Shown: positions 1 through 6,412, counted from the stretch's first letter. The stretch: 6,552 nt of DNA from Gammaproteobacteria bacterium UBA7376 (GCA_002470275.1 DKNY01000002.1:1-6552); one strand, 5' to 3'. The notes: a model not told the origin generated them from the letters alone. Numbers and translations: made by a program.

Positions 1-570
1 AAATCAGCGGATGCTGGGGAACTGCAGCGCGTCATTTTGGACTCTATTGGTCACTTGTCTCCTTGGGTGGCTTGGTGTTCGCCCGCTTTTTGTCTCGAGG
101 ATGCCCGAAGCTGGATCGAAAGTCGTCTCAACGTCATGGCCAGGGGTGGCGGAGCCAGCTGGGCCGTTGTTGACGCCCAAACCCAGGTGATCCTTGGGGG
201 CGTCGACCTTAGGCTGCTCAGTGCACCCTACAATATCGGGGTGATGGATTACTGGGTTCGTCGTCAGGTCGTTAATCAGGGCATTGCCACTCTGGCCGTT
301 GGTCATGCTCTACGTGCGGGGTTCTCCTGCCTTGGTTTGCAGCGCATCGAATTCCACATTCCCAGCGACAACATTGCCGGCATCTCGGTTGCCCTCAAGG
401 CGGGGGCTCGTTTTGACAGTCCTAAAGCGGGCCCCAGCAGCCGGGCCTCAGAGTCAGTTTGCCTTAACGTGGTTGCCGAGGATCGTCTGATTGATCTAGC
501 ACCAAGGACACGAACCTATTTTCCAGACACCAGAAACCGCCTTTGTCCGTCCCTCCAGATCGCGGTCTGA
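1..570 (+). CDS. GNAT-family N-acetyltransferase, RimJ/RimL-like (5' truncated by window edge)
   Basis: Probable acetyl-CoA-dependent N-acetyltransferase of the RimJ/RimL branch of the GNAT superfamily, cytosolic, substrate unknown. The reading frame is open from base 1. The residues before the first in-window start candidate (a TTG at 37) already match the family: the stretch ending HLSPWVAW corresponds to the usual N-terminal 'L.PW..W' segment. The true start therefore lies upstream and 189 codons are visible. The acetyl-CoA-binding motif A is at about 271-288 (VNQGIAT), with G-x-A intact but Val instead of the common Arg/Gln at the first loop position. The following strand (LQRIEFHIPSDN) and the 'S.ALKAGARF' helix at about 385-414 are typical of RimL-like proteins. 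The C-terminal tail of about 30 residues after the fold is unremarkable. The stop is TGA at 568-570. The downstream gene converges with a 6-nt gap. The family is clear; the substrate (ribosomal protein N-terminus, antibiotic or small molecule) cannot be read from sequence. Confidence 0.85.
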   Translation, partial: KSADAGELQRVILDSIGHLSPWVAWCSPAFCLEDARSWIESRLNVMARGGGASWAVVDAQTQVILGGVDLRLLSAPYNIGVMDYWVRRQVVNQGIATLAVGHALRAGFSCLGLQRIEFHIPSDNIAGISVALKAGARFDSPKAGPSSRASESVCLNVVAEDRLIDLAPRTRTYFPDTRNRLCPSLQIAV

Positions 571-576
571 GGTGGC

Positions 577-1533
577 TTAAGGCTGGGATAACCTCTGGAA
601 AAACGCCTTTGCATAGTCATCGGCCCAGCTCTCCAGCCGCCAGTTTTTGAGAAAGGCCGTATGCCCGCCATGAGGTCTGACATCGACCTCGATACTCTCC
701 GGGAGATTCTGATAGAACCGAGGCGGGATGATGGGGTCGTCTTCTGCCGCGAGGATTCTGGCGCGAACGCCCGCTAGGGTATCTCCGCGCAAGTCGTAGG
801 CGGCACAGTAGTCCTCGACGCAATCGTAGTCGGTGTGCTCGTCAACGAAGTAGTCCGTTAAGGCGGCAAGGGTGTCCAATCGCTCCGTTGCGGAGAAGTC
901 ATAGTGCTCTGGAAATGCGGCCTGCTTGGCCCGCCAGAGCCGCCGCCATTTTTTCACAAAGTAGTATTCATATATCGTGCTGGCCGAGATGGTCCGCATG
1001 GTGTCCTCAGGGCCTAGTGCTGGGCAAATCGCGAGCGTTTCGAGGTTTGGCAGAACCCGGGCGACTCTGAGGGCGAAATTGCCGCCCATGGAGTAGCCAA
1101 TCAGCCCGGCTCTGGTCACGCCAAAGTCGTTCATCAGGTAGCGCGTGAGTTCGATGACCTCATCGATGAGCGCAGAATGGAAGAGCCCTGGATTGAGATG
1201 CGCGGTATTGCCATGATCTCGCAGGTTGATCCGAACAACGTCGAATCCGCTGCTGCTCAAAACCTGAGCTGCAGACCGAACATAGGTGGATTCCAGGTTT
1301 CCAAGCCAGCCGGGAATAATCATCACCAGAGGAGGTGCTTCGCTTCCCAGGGGCTTGGCGCGATTAATTCTGATCAGCAGTTTGAGACCGCTGACGTCGA
1401 TGAGGCGCTCCTCGGCTTCTCGCTCCAACCCACGCAGCCAGCGCGGCTGTACAACCTTTCGGCCTACGCTAGATAAGATCGTCTGGAGGTTCGGATTTTT
1501 AAGGGAGGCAGGAGGGGAATAAGAGTCCAGCAC
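577..1533 (-). CDS. YheT-type alpha/beta-fold hydrolase
   Basis: Serine hydrolase of the alpha/beta fold, in the YheT/ABHD1-3-like group (COG0429). Natural substrates are poorly defined; esterase or lipase-like activity is the usual assumption. The protein is 318 residues, the normal size. It opens with the group signature YSPPASLKNPNLQTI (5-19), where most relatives have NPHLQTI. The oxyanion region follows at IIPGWLGN (72-79), then RDHGNT (105-110). The nucleophile elbow is GYSMGG with Ser148. The acid is in AEDDPIIP (Asp265 or Asp266) and the base is His291 in HGGHTAFL, so the triad is complete. No signal peptide or membrane segment is evident, so it is probably cytosolic. The start is GTG at 1533-1531, immediately after the TAG of the TraB-like gene, with a strong Shine-Dalgarno sequence 6 nt upstream. 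This implies translational coupling. It is the last gene of the minus-strand operon and ends 6 nt from the converging acetyltransferase gene. Confidence 0.9.
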   Translation of the reverse strand: MLDSYSPPASLKNPNLQTILSSVGRKVVQPRWLRGLEREAEERLIDVSGLKLLIRINRAKPLGSEAPPLVMIIPGWLGNLESTYVRSAAQVLSSSGFDVVRINLRDHGNTAHLNPGLFHSALIDEVIELTRYLMNDFGVTRAGLIGYSMGGNFALRVARVLPNLETLAICPALGPEDTMRTISASTIYEYYFVKKWRRLWRAKQAAFPEHYDFSATERLDTLAALTDYFVDEHTDYDCVEDYCAAYDLRGDTLAGVRARILAAEDDPIIPPRFYQNLPESIEVDVRPHGGHTAFLKNWRLESWADDYAKAFFQRLSQP

Positions 1534-2688
1534 CTATCGACCTCCCTGTCGCGTCTGCAGCAGATTGTCATTGGAGGCGACGCGCCGGCCTTGTAGGCCC
1601 TTTCGCTCAAGCAGACGAACGATGCTTTGATCGCCCACAAGGTGGGCGGAACCCACGAGTACCAGGTAGTTGCCTGGCTGTGTTGAAAGGAGATAAATTT
1701 TTTCAGCCATGCGTTGATTGCGCTGATCCAGAAGGGCCTCGGTGAAGGCTCTGCTGAGCGGATGCTCTCCGGCCTGCTCGTCGATGAGGGCAGCCATGGC
1801 ACGCTCATCCCCCGCAAGGAAAGCGCGCAGCAGGTCGGAGGAGGATTTCTCGTATGCATCCAGCTGCGTGAGCGTCTCTTCAAGGACTGCCGTTTGCATG
1901 GCTAGGGGTTGATTAAAGAGCATGTCAAACTGCTCATCCATGGTTTCCAGCTCTATGACGGGCCTGACGGGGTTTTGATTCTTGCTCAAGAAGTAACGCT
2001 CAACGCCAAGGTCTGGATCATAGCCCTGGACCTGGAAGGCCAGCAGGCTGAGCTGCTGGTAGACAAAGGCAGGTTTAAAGGCCTGAAGACGATTTAGGTT
2101 GATGCCGAAGCTGGCGGTTGCCTCTTCGAGATGAGTATAGGTGTCGGCGGGCAGGGTGCCCTTTAGCGTCTGACCTGCGGGCAACCGCGCATAGGCTATC
2201 AGCTTGTTCGCCACGGCAGAGGAGGGTAGACGGTCCATGTGGACCTCAACGGCGAGATGATCTGCTATTTTGAAAGCATCGGTGTAGGGCTCCGGCAAGG
2301 GATAGAACCCTGGTCGCAGCATGTGAACGGTGCCGGCTAGGAAGATCGAGCCTTTGTCTGACGCATAGTGCCAGAGGAATAGCGGATGAGGTTTGCTTTT
2401 GGGCAGCAGTTGCGCCGGGGAGGAGATCGCCGTTCCGTCTACACTGATGATCTCGCAGTAGCCGTTGATCTTGTGATCCTTCCTGCTGCAGCGCTGGAGT
2501 GCCTCTTGGGTCGCAAGGACTCGATTGGGTTGAGGGCCGCTGGTGTAGATCTGATCTGGTTGGCTGCTGTGAACGGCGAGGCTTTCGCTAGCGGTATGCG
2601 CGGATGGAAAAACCGCATATAAACCCAAAACGCATAGCCAAGTGCTGAGGACGCGCCGAGAGGGTTGGTTCTTATTGACCCTGATCAT
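1534..2688 (-). CDS. TraB/GumN-family protein with signal peptide and N-terminal extension
   Basis: Member of the TraB/PrgY/GumN family, related by fold to the TIKI and EreA/ChaN-type hydrolases. The biochemical role of bacterial members is mostly unknown; metal-dependent hydrolysis has been proposed. The family marks are present: GTVH (Gly119-His122) in the first conserved block LAGTVHMLRPG, Glu148 in AVEVHM, the RNQRMAEKI block at 323-331, and the C-terminal GSAH motif (Gly346-His349). Residues 1 to about 33 form a Sec-type signal peptide: a basic N-region, a hydrophobic stretch at about 13-27, then small residues. A periplasmic location is therefore likely. Between the signal and the domain (about 34-100) is an extension with two cysteines (Cys67, Cys78) of unknown role. 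At 384 residues it is longer than the roughly 290-residue minimal domain because of that extension. The ATG start overlaps the upstream CinA-like stop as ATGA, with GAGAGG and GGAG purine runs just upstream. Confidence 0.85.
   Translation of the reverse strand: MIRVNKNQPSRRVLSTWLCVLGLYAVFPSAHTASESLAVHSSQPDQIYTSGPQPNRVLATQEALQRCSRKDHKINGYCEIISVDGTAISSPAQLLPKSKPHPLFLWHYASDKGSIFLAGTVHMLRPGFYPLPEPYTDAFKIADHLAVEVHMDRLPSSAVANKLIAYARLPAGQTLKGTLPADTYTHLEEATASFGINLNRLQAFKPAFVYQQLSLLAFQVQGYDPDLGVERYFLSKNQNPVRPVIELETMDEQFDMLFNQPLAMQTAVLEETLTQLDAYEKSSSDLLRAFLAGDERAMAALIDEQAGEHPLSRAFTEALLDQRNQRMAEKIYLLSTQPGNYLVLVGSAHLVGDQSIVRLLERKGLQGRRVASNDNLLQTRQGGR
1540..1547 (-). promoter_or_regulatory. Strong Shine-Dalgarno for the YheT-type hydrolase, inside the upstream gene
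   Basis: On the minus strand the sequence reads AGGGAGGT, then six bases including the TAG stop of the TraB-like gene, then the GTG start. The near-consensus match decides the GTG at 1533 as the start. It lies wholly within the last codons of the upstream reading frame, so translation termination and re-initiation are probably coupled. Confidence 0.8.
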
Positions 2689-3446
2689 GCGGCTCCGTCC
2701 TCTCGCAGTTCCACGGGTTCTTCACCCCGCTCCCGTACAGCCTGCATGATTTGGTCGATCACGGCGACCAGTTGTGCGGGATCCGAACCCCTGGCAACGA
2801 GATGGGTGCCATATCGATCCTCTTTTAAAAACGGGTAGCTGCCAATGTCAACATCCGGATAGTTCCGTTGAATCCCCGCTAGGGCATCGGCAATGCTGCT
2901 CTCGCCCAGGTAGGCGCGCACTGTCCGACTGTGCATGACGGCTCCGCGACGCAGTTTGCCTTCCAGGCTAGATAGCATGGCTTGCATGACTCTTGGAATC
3001 CCAGCCATGACATGAACGTTTTCGATCGCGAAGCCTTGGGGGCCGCCAGAGGGGTTATCGATTAACCTAGCACCCTCGGGCACTCTGGCCATCAGCAGAC
3101 GCGAGGCCATGACTTCGGCGCTTGCCGGTCGTTGTCGAATAACGGCCTCAATGTCCGGGTGCTGAATGACCGGCACGTCGAAGGCTTTGGCGATGCTTAC
3201 TGCGGTGATGTCATCATGGGTGGGACCAATTCCGCCGGTGGTAAAGACATAGTCGTAGGCTGGGCGTACTTCATTGATCGTTTGGACGATAATGTGTTCA
3301 TCATCGGGTATGACACGGCAGTGATGGACCTGGATGCCCCAGGCACCGATGACCTTCGCGATATGGCTAATATTTGTATCCTGTGTTCGCCCAGAAAGAA
3401 TTTCATTGCCGATGATGATAATGCAGGCGGTGATCTCACGGCTCAT
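2685..3446 (-). CDS. CinA N-terminal-type molybdopterin-binding (MoaB/Mog-like) domain protein, stand-alone
   Basis: Protein of the COG1058 family, often annotated 'competence/damage-inducible protein A'. It contains only the MoaB/Mog-like N-terminal domain and the linking beta-rich region. The C-terminal nicotinamide-nucleotide amidase (PncC) domain of full CinA (about 400 residues) is missing; the protein is 253 residues. Conserved motifs are GNEILSGRTQDTN (13-25) and the ligand loop TTGGIGPTHDDIT (69-81); GIPRVMQAM (149-157) corresponds to the CinA 'G.P.EM..M' segment. Characterised COG1058 domains have ADP-ribose pyrophosphatase activity, so a nucleotide-repair or housecleaning role is more plausible than molybdenum cofactor synthesis. 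The ATG at 3446 is the first start after an in-frame TGA a few codons upstream, and it fits the family's usual N-terminus. No clear Shine-Dalgarno is visible. It is the first gene of the overlapping three-gene set, 85 nt downstream of the crotonase gene. Confidence 0.88.
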   Translation of the reverse strand: MSREITACIIIIGNEILSGRTQDTNISHIAKVIGAWGIQVHHCRVIPDDEHIIVQTINEVRPAYDYVFTTGGIGPTHDDITAVSIAKAFDVPVIQHPDIEAVIRQRPASAEVMASRLLMARVPEGARLIDNPSGGPQGFAIENVHVMAGIPRVMQAMLSSLEGKLRRGAVMHSRTVRAYLGESSIADALAGIQRNYPDVDIGSYPFLKEDRYGTHLVARGSDPAQLVAVIDQIMQAVRERGEEPVELREDGAA

Positions 3447-3531
3447 AAGTTTTGTTTCTCATTCTTAGAGGACGCCAAGCTTAACAGATGGCAGAACTGA
3501 GGTCGGGCGCGGTGCTTGGCCGAATCCGAGA

Positions 3532-4332
3532 CTATCGTCCAACAAAGTCCGGCTTGCGCCGTGCTGCAAAAGCCGCCCGACCCTCCCGGTAATCCTCGCT
3601 ATCAAAACAGTCATCGATCAATTCGCGAACGCGCGCCTGTTCCGCTGGGTCGCTATTGTGTTCCCAGGCATTGAGGCTGGCCTTTGCAGCGCGAAGGGTG
3701 AGGGGGGCGTTTTCAGCAATGGAACGTGCGTAGGCGATACAGGCCTGTTCGATGTCGCTTTCCGGGTAGATAAAGTTGATGAGGCCCATGGATAGGGCTT
3801 CATCGCTGGGTAAGAGGCGGGCGGAAAACATGATGTCTCTTGCCCGGCTGGGACCAACGATACGGGCGAGCTTGGCAAGGCCCTCGAATTCATAGCCCAG
3901 GCCCAGCTTGGCCGCCGGAATGCTGAAGCGAGATTCCGGGGTCGCAAAGCGGACATCTGCTGCGAGCGCAGTGGCAAGGCCTCCGCCGATGCAATAGCCC
4001 TGAACCAGGGCCAGCAGCGGCTTCTCAATCTTATTGAGCCAATCGGTTGCGCGTCCGGCGATTTTGCCATAGTGGGCTCGCTGAGCGGCATTGGCTCGTT
4101 TTTCGTCAAATTCTGAAATGTCGGCACCTGATACAAAGGCCTTGTTGCCGGCGCCGCGCATGATGATCACGCGCACCTCATCGTCCTGGGCGAAGTGCTC
4201 TAAGATATCGCCCATCGCCTGCCACATCTCCAGAGAGAGCGCGTTGTGGCGCTCAGGATGGTTGAATGTCATCCAGCCAATACCATCCTTTTGCTCAGCG
4301 TGCATACGTGGCGTGTTGAGTCGCAATGACAT
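3532..4332 (-). CDS. Crotonase-superfamily protein (enoyl-CoA hydratase/isomerase-like), catalytic glutamates absent
   Basis: Acyl-CoA-binding enzyme of the crotonase fold, 266 residues, normal length. The start region (WMTFNHPERHNALSLEMW, 20-37), the CoA/oxyanion segment (NKAFVSGADISEF, 63-75) and the second oxyanion strand (GYCIGGGLATALAADVRFA, 112-130) are classic. Aligned by eye with rat mitochondrial enoyl-CoA hydratase, Glu144 (in GGGCEL) corresponds to Ala120 and Glu164 (in QPEILLG) to Ala140 in IPAAKLGLGY. Both hydratase glutamates are therefore missing. The product may be an isomerase, hydrolase, lyase or other crotonase-type enzyme, not a true hydratase. Nearby acids in GYEFEG (Glu148, Glu150) could act instead. 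The open frame runs upstream to 4851, but that extension is antisense to the dehydrogenase and lacks family similarity. ATG 4332 is chosen because it gives the usual N-terminus; its Shine-Dalgarno is weak. It is divergent from the acyl-CoA dehydrogenase, suggesting shared regulation. Confidence 0.88.
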   Translation of the reverse strand: MSLRLNTPRMHAEQKDGIGWMTFNHPERHNALSLEMWQAMGDILEHFAQDDEVRVIIMRGAGNKAFVSGADISEFDEKRANAAQRAHYGKIAGRATDWLNKIEKPLLALVQGYCIGGGLATALAADVRFATPESRFSIPAAKLGLGYEFEGLAKLARIVGPSRARDIMFSARLLPSDEALSMGLINFIYPESDIEQACIAYARSIAENAPLTLRAAKASLNAWEHNSDPAEQARVRELIDDCFDSEDYREGRAAFAARRKPDFVGR

Positions 4333-4407
4333 AAGTTTCAGCTCGCTTGCCCTATACTTTTGTGGTGCCAGGCAGATTATCCCAATTGAGCGACTAAAGA
4401 GAGCAGA
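4333..4407. promoter_or_regulatory. Divergent intergenic region between crotonase and acyl-CoA dehydrogenase genes
   Basis: These 75 nt must hold the 5' signals of both divergent genes, unless transcription starts inside a gene. Possible -10 elements are TATACT at 4353-4358 (plus strand) and GATAAT reading leftwards at 4381-4376 (minus strand). Neither has a recognisable -35 at normal spacing, which would fit activator-dependent or weak promoters. A 9-nt palindrome TGCCAGGCA lies at 4366-4374. I see no FadR- or PsrA-like operator. The plus-strand gene has only a weak GAGAG-type ribosome binding site just before ATG 4408. Confidence 0.4.
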
Positions 4408-5574
4408 ATGGACTTTGCATTGACCCAAGACCAAGAGTTGATCCGCGCTGCGGTAGCGAGGACATGCCGCGACTTTCCTGATGAATATTGGGCTCAGAAG
4501 GATCGTGATCACGAGTTCCCCTGGGATTTTTACCACGCCATGTCTGAAGCTGGCTGGATAGGAATTGCCATTCCAGAGGCTTACGGCGGTAGCGGCCAAG
4601 GGATTACCGAAGCCAGCATCGTGCTGGAAGAGGTCGCTGCGTCCGGGGCTGCCATGAACGGAGCCACCCCCCTGCATTTGTCTATGTTTGGCATGGAGCC
4701 CGTGGTGAAGTACGGCTCTGAGGAAATGAAGCAAAAATATCTCCCCCGAGTGGCCACCGGGGAGCTTCAGGTAGCTTTCGGGGTCACTGAGCCAGATGCC
4801 GGAACCGATACAACGTCGATTAAGACAGCGGCAAGGCGCGAGGGGGATCACTATATTGTTCGCGGTCGCAAAGTCTGGACCACCAAGGCCCTGCAGTCTG
4901 AGCGGGTGTTGCTGCTGACTCGAACGACGCCACGAGAGGAAGCCTCGCGACGTACCGATGGGATGACGCTGTTGCTAGCGGAACTGCAGCGAGACGAGGT
5001 GAACATATCGCCCATCGATAAGGTAGGACGCAACGCGGTAGCAACCTGTGAAGTGGTTTACGATGACTTGCCGGTGAGCGTGGCTGATCGAGTGGGCGAA
5101 GAAGGCAAGGGGTTCCAATACCTTATTTCAGGGCTTAACGCGGAGCGAGTCTTGATCGCCTCTGAAGCCCTGGGCATTGGTAAGGCGGCTCTGCGGAGGG
5201 CGGTTCAGTATGCCAAGGAGAGAGTGGTTTTTGGCAGGCCCATTGGCAAGAATCAGGGGGTGGCCTTTCCCTTAGCCGAGGCGAAAATGCGCCTTGACGC
5301 GGCTGAACTGATGATACGCAAGGCCGCATGGATGTTGGACAGCGGTCAACCCTGCGGGGCAGAAGCTAACATGGCCAAATGGCTTGCGGCGGACGCCTGT
5401 TTTCAGACCGCTGACCAAGCCATGCAAACACATGGGGGCTTTGGCTACGCCAGTGAGTACCACGTAGAGCGCTACTGGCGCGAAGCGCGGCTACAGAGAA
5501 TTGCGCCCATTTCCCAGGAAATGGTGCAGAACTACGTCTGTGAGCATGTGCTCGACTTGCCGCGATCCTATTAG
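4408..5574 (+). CDS. Acyl-CoA dehydrogenase (IVD/LCAD-type catalytic glutamate position)
   Basis: FAD-dependent acyl-CoA dehydrogenase, 388 residues, full length and cytosolic. It introduces an alpha-beta double bond into an acyl-CoA and would pass electrons to ETF, which is not encoded here. Visible marks are the N-terminal helical domain with IPEAYGGSG (55-63), the FAD/substrate loop FGVTEPDAGTD (124-134), KVWTT (155-159), the FAD-binding RVVFGRPIGKNQG (272-284) and the C-terminal QTHGGFGYASEYHVERYWREAR (340-361). Catalytic base: MCAD-type enzymes have Glu in 'YEGT' near the C-terminus. Here the equivalent segment is RIAPISQEM, with Pro367 at that place. Glu246 in SGLNAERVLIA aligns with the base of isovaleryl-CoA and long-chain dehydrogenases (helix G). 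A branched, long or bulky acyl substrate is therefore possible but unproven. The ATG at 4408 gives the canonical MDFALT N-terminus. The TAG stop overlaps the stop of the converging hydrolase gene by 4 nt. Confidence 0.93.
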   Translation: MDFALTQDQELIRAAVARTCRDFPDEYWAQKDRDHEFPWDFYHAMSEAGWIGIAIPEAYGGSGQGITEASIVLEEVAASGAAMNGATPLHLSMFGMEPVVKYGSEEMKQKYLPRVATGELQVAFGVTEPDAGTDTTSIKTAARREGDHYIVRGRKVWTTKALQSERVLLLTRTTPREEASRRTDGMTLLLAELQRDEVNISPIDKVGRNAVATCEVVYDDLPVSVADRVGEEGKGFQYLISGLNAERVLIASEALGIGKAALRRAVQYAKERVVFGRPIGKNQGVAFPLAEAKMRLDAAELMIRKAAWMLDSGQPCGAEANMAKWLAADACFQTADQAMQTHGGFGYASEYHVERYWREARLQRIAPISQEMVQNYVCEHVLDLPRSY

Positions 5575-6368
5575 GGAGCACCCTGGCCTTGGATGAAGTC
5601 AGACAGCGCATGGTTGAAGTCAGCGGGCTGCTCCATATTGACGCCATGGCCCGCATCGACCTGAGCTACGCGGAGTTTGGGCACGTTTAGGCGTGCCCAG
5701 GCCGCGTAGTCAGCAAACCGCCTCTCTTTCTCCCCCTGAATAAGTAGGGCTGGCCGCGGGTTATGAGCCGCGACGGGTCGGATACTTGACTGGAGGGTGG
5801 TGATGGTGAGCGTATTCGCCACGGCCACAGGTCGCAGTAGGTCGGCGTCGGCCACCAGCGCCCGCTTGAGAGCCGGCATGAGAGACCGCGCGTGGCGTGG
5901 ATGAACGGCCAGCTTCCTGATGGCCTGCTCGCCCAGGGTCAAAATTTTTTCAGCAATCGCAGGTGAGGTACTAGACCACTGGGCCTGGAGTGCCCTGTCT
6001 GCAAAGGCCGACATGGAGTTGGTAAAGGTATGAGCGATGACGGTCTGGGGGTGATCATGGGCATATCGTATGGTGAGGCCTGCGCCCAACGAGTAGCCGC
6101 AGACAAACCATGCGTCTGTGCCAATTAGCCTACGAATCCGTTCAAAGCCAGCGATGTAGCCCTGGGGAGTATAGGCGCTGGGGTCAGCGGGCGCCGGCGA
6201 GCGGCCATGGCCCCACAGCTCCACGGTAACCGGCCGACACACGGACGCCAATGCCTCAAGATTGGGCTGCCACTGTGCCCTGGAGGATAAAAAGCCATGG
6301 ACCAACAACAAATAAGGGCCGACCCCCGGATGGATATCGAAGTGCAACAAGGGGGGTTCCGCGCTCAT
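5571..6368 (-). CDS. MenH-like alpha/beta-fold hydrolase, triad Asp replaced by Glu
   Basis: Alpha/beta-fold enzyme resembling MenH and the broader haloperoxidase/ester hydrolase group, 265 residues, no signal peptide. From ATG 6368 the marks are HGFLSS (24-29, oxyanion), LWGHGRSPAP (51-60), the nucleophile elbow GYSLGA (91-96, Ser93) and GHGVNMEQP (240-248, His241). The acid position, normally Asp in 'GE.D.RF', reads GEKERRF with Glu215 (codon GAG). The triad would thus be Ser-Glu-His unless another acid serves. No other menaquinone gene is nearby, so a role in menaquinone synthesis is not supported. A small-molecule ester, thioester or C-C bond hydrolase acting near the acyl-CoA genes is a guess. 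The frame extends 7 codons to a TTG at 6389, but that TTG directly follows an in-frame TAG and has no ribosome binding site. ATG 6368 gives the more usual N-terminus, though its own Shine-Dalgarno is weak. Confidence 0.85.
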   Translation of the reverse strand: MSAEPPLLHFDIHPGVGPYLLLVHGFLSSRAQWQPNLEALASVCRPVTVELWGHGRSPAPADPSAYTPQGYIAGFERIRRLIGTDAWFVCGYSLGAGLTIRYAHDHPQTVIAHTFTNSMSAFADRALQAQWSSTSPAIAEKILTLGEQAIRKLAVHPRHARSLMPALKRALVADADLLRPVAVANTLTITTLQSSIRPVAAHNPRPALLIQGEKERRFADYAAWARLNVPKLRVAQVDAGHGVNMEQPADFNHALSDFIQGQGAP

Positions 6369-6395
6369 GCAGTGGTTGTTTCTCGGCAACTAAGG

Positions 6396-6412
6396 TGCGC
6401 AACAGTTGCACA
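6396..6412. repeat. Imperfect 17-nt palindrome with flanking GGCAAC copies (possible operator)
   Basis: TGCGCAACAGTTGCACA is symmetric about the A at 6404: seven of eight base pairs match, with the core GCAAC/GTTGC perfect. GGCAAC also occurs in direct orientation at 6385-6390 and 6427-6432. The cluster lies between the MenH-like hydrolase (start 6368, minus) and the tRNA (6458, plus). It is where an operator controlling the hydrolase would be expected. No known regulator motif is recognised. Confidence 0.3.

Noticed and set aside
37..39. TTG as the start of the acetyltransferase
   Set aside because: The frame is open back to base 1 and the upstream residues already match the family's N-terminal region, so the gene begins outside the window.
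4..306. 100-codon minus-strand ORF opposite the acetyltransferase
   Set aside because: Low-complexity, Pro/Gly/Thr-rich translation with no recognisable motif; a shadow of the GNAT gene.
1464..1883. 139-codon minus-strand ORF overlapping the TraB-like and YheT-type genes in another frame
   Set aside because: Ser/Arg/Pro-rich shadow translation without motifs; both genes beneath it have clear family signatures and joined start/stop signals.
3132..3500. 122-codon plus-strand ORF opposite the CinA-like gene
   Set aside because: Antisense to conserved motif-coding sequence, with no ribosome binding site or recognisable domain.
3474..3520. Inverted repeat GCCAAGC/GCTTGGC between the crotonase and CinA-like genes
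   Set aside because: A 7-bp stem with a 33-nt loop and no T-run does not look like an intrinsic terminator. It could arise by chance, so the two genes may be co-transcribed.
4333..4851. A 173-codon N-terminal extension of the crotonase reading frame on the minus strand, giving a 439-residue protein
   Set aside because: It is antisense to the well-supported acyl-CoA dehydrogenase, has no crotonase similarity, and the family N-terminus begins at ATG 4332. The open frame is best explained by codon bias of the opposite gene.
5571..6368. Assignment of the hydrolase as menH of menaquinone biosynthesis
   Set aside because: Similarity is only at fold and motif level, the triad Asp is substituted, and no other men gene is in view.
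6369..6389. TTG at 6389 as the start of the MenH-like hydrolase
   Set aside because: It directly follows an in-frame TAG, has no Shine-Dalgarno, and adds seven residues atypical for the family. ATG 6368 is preferred.
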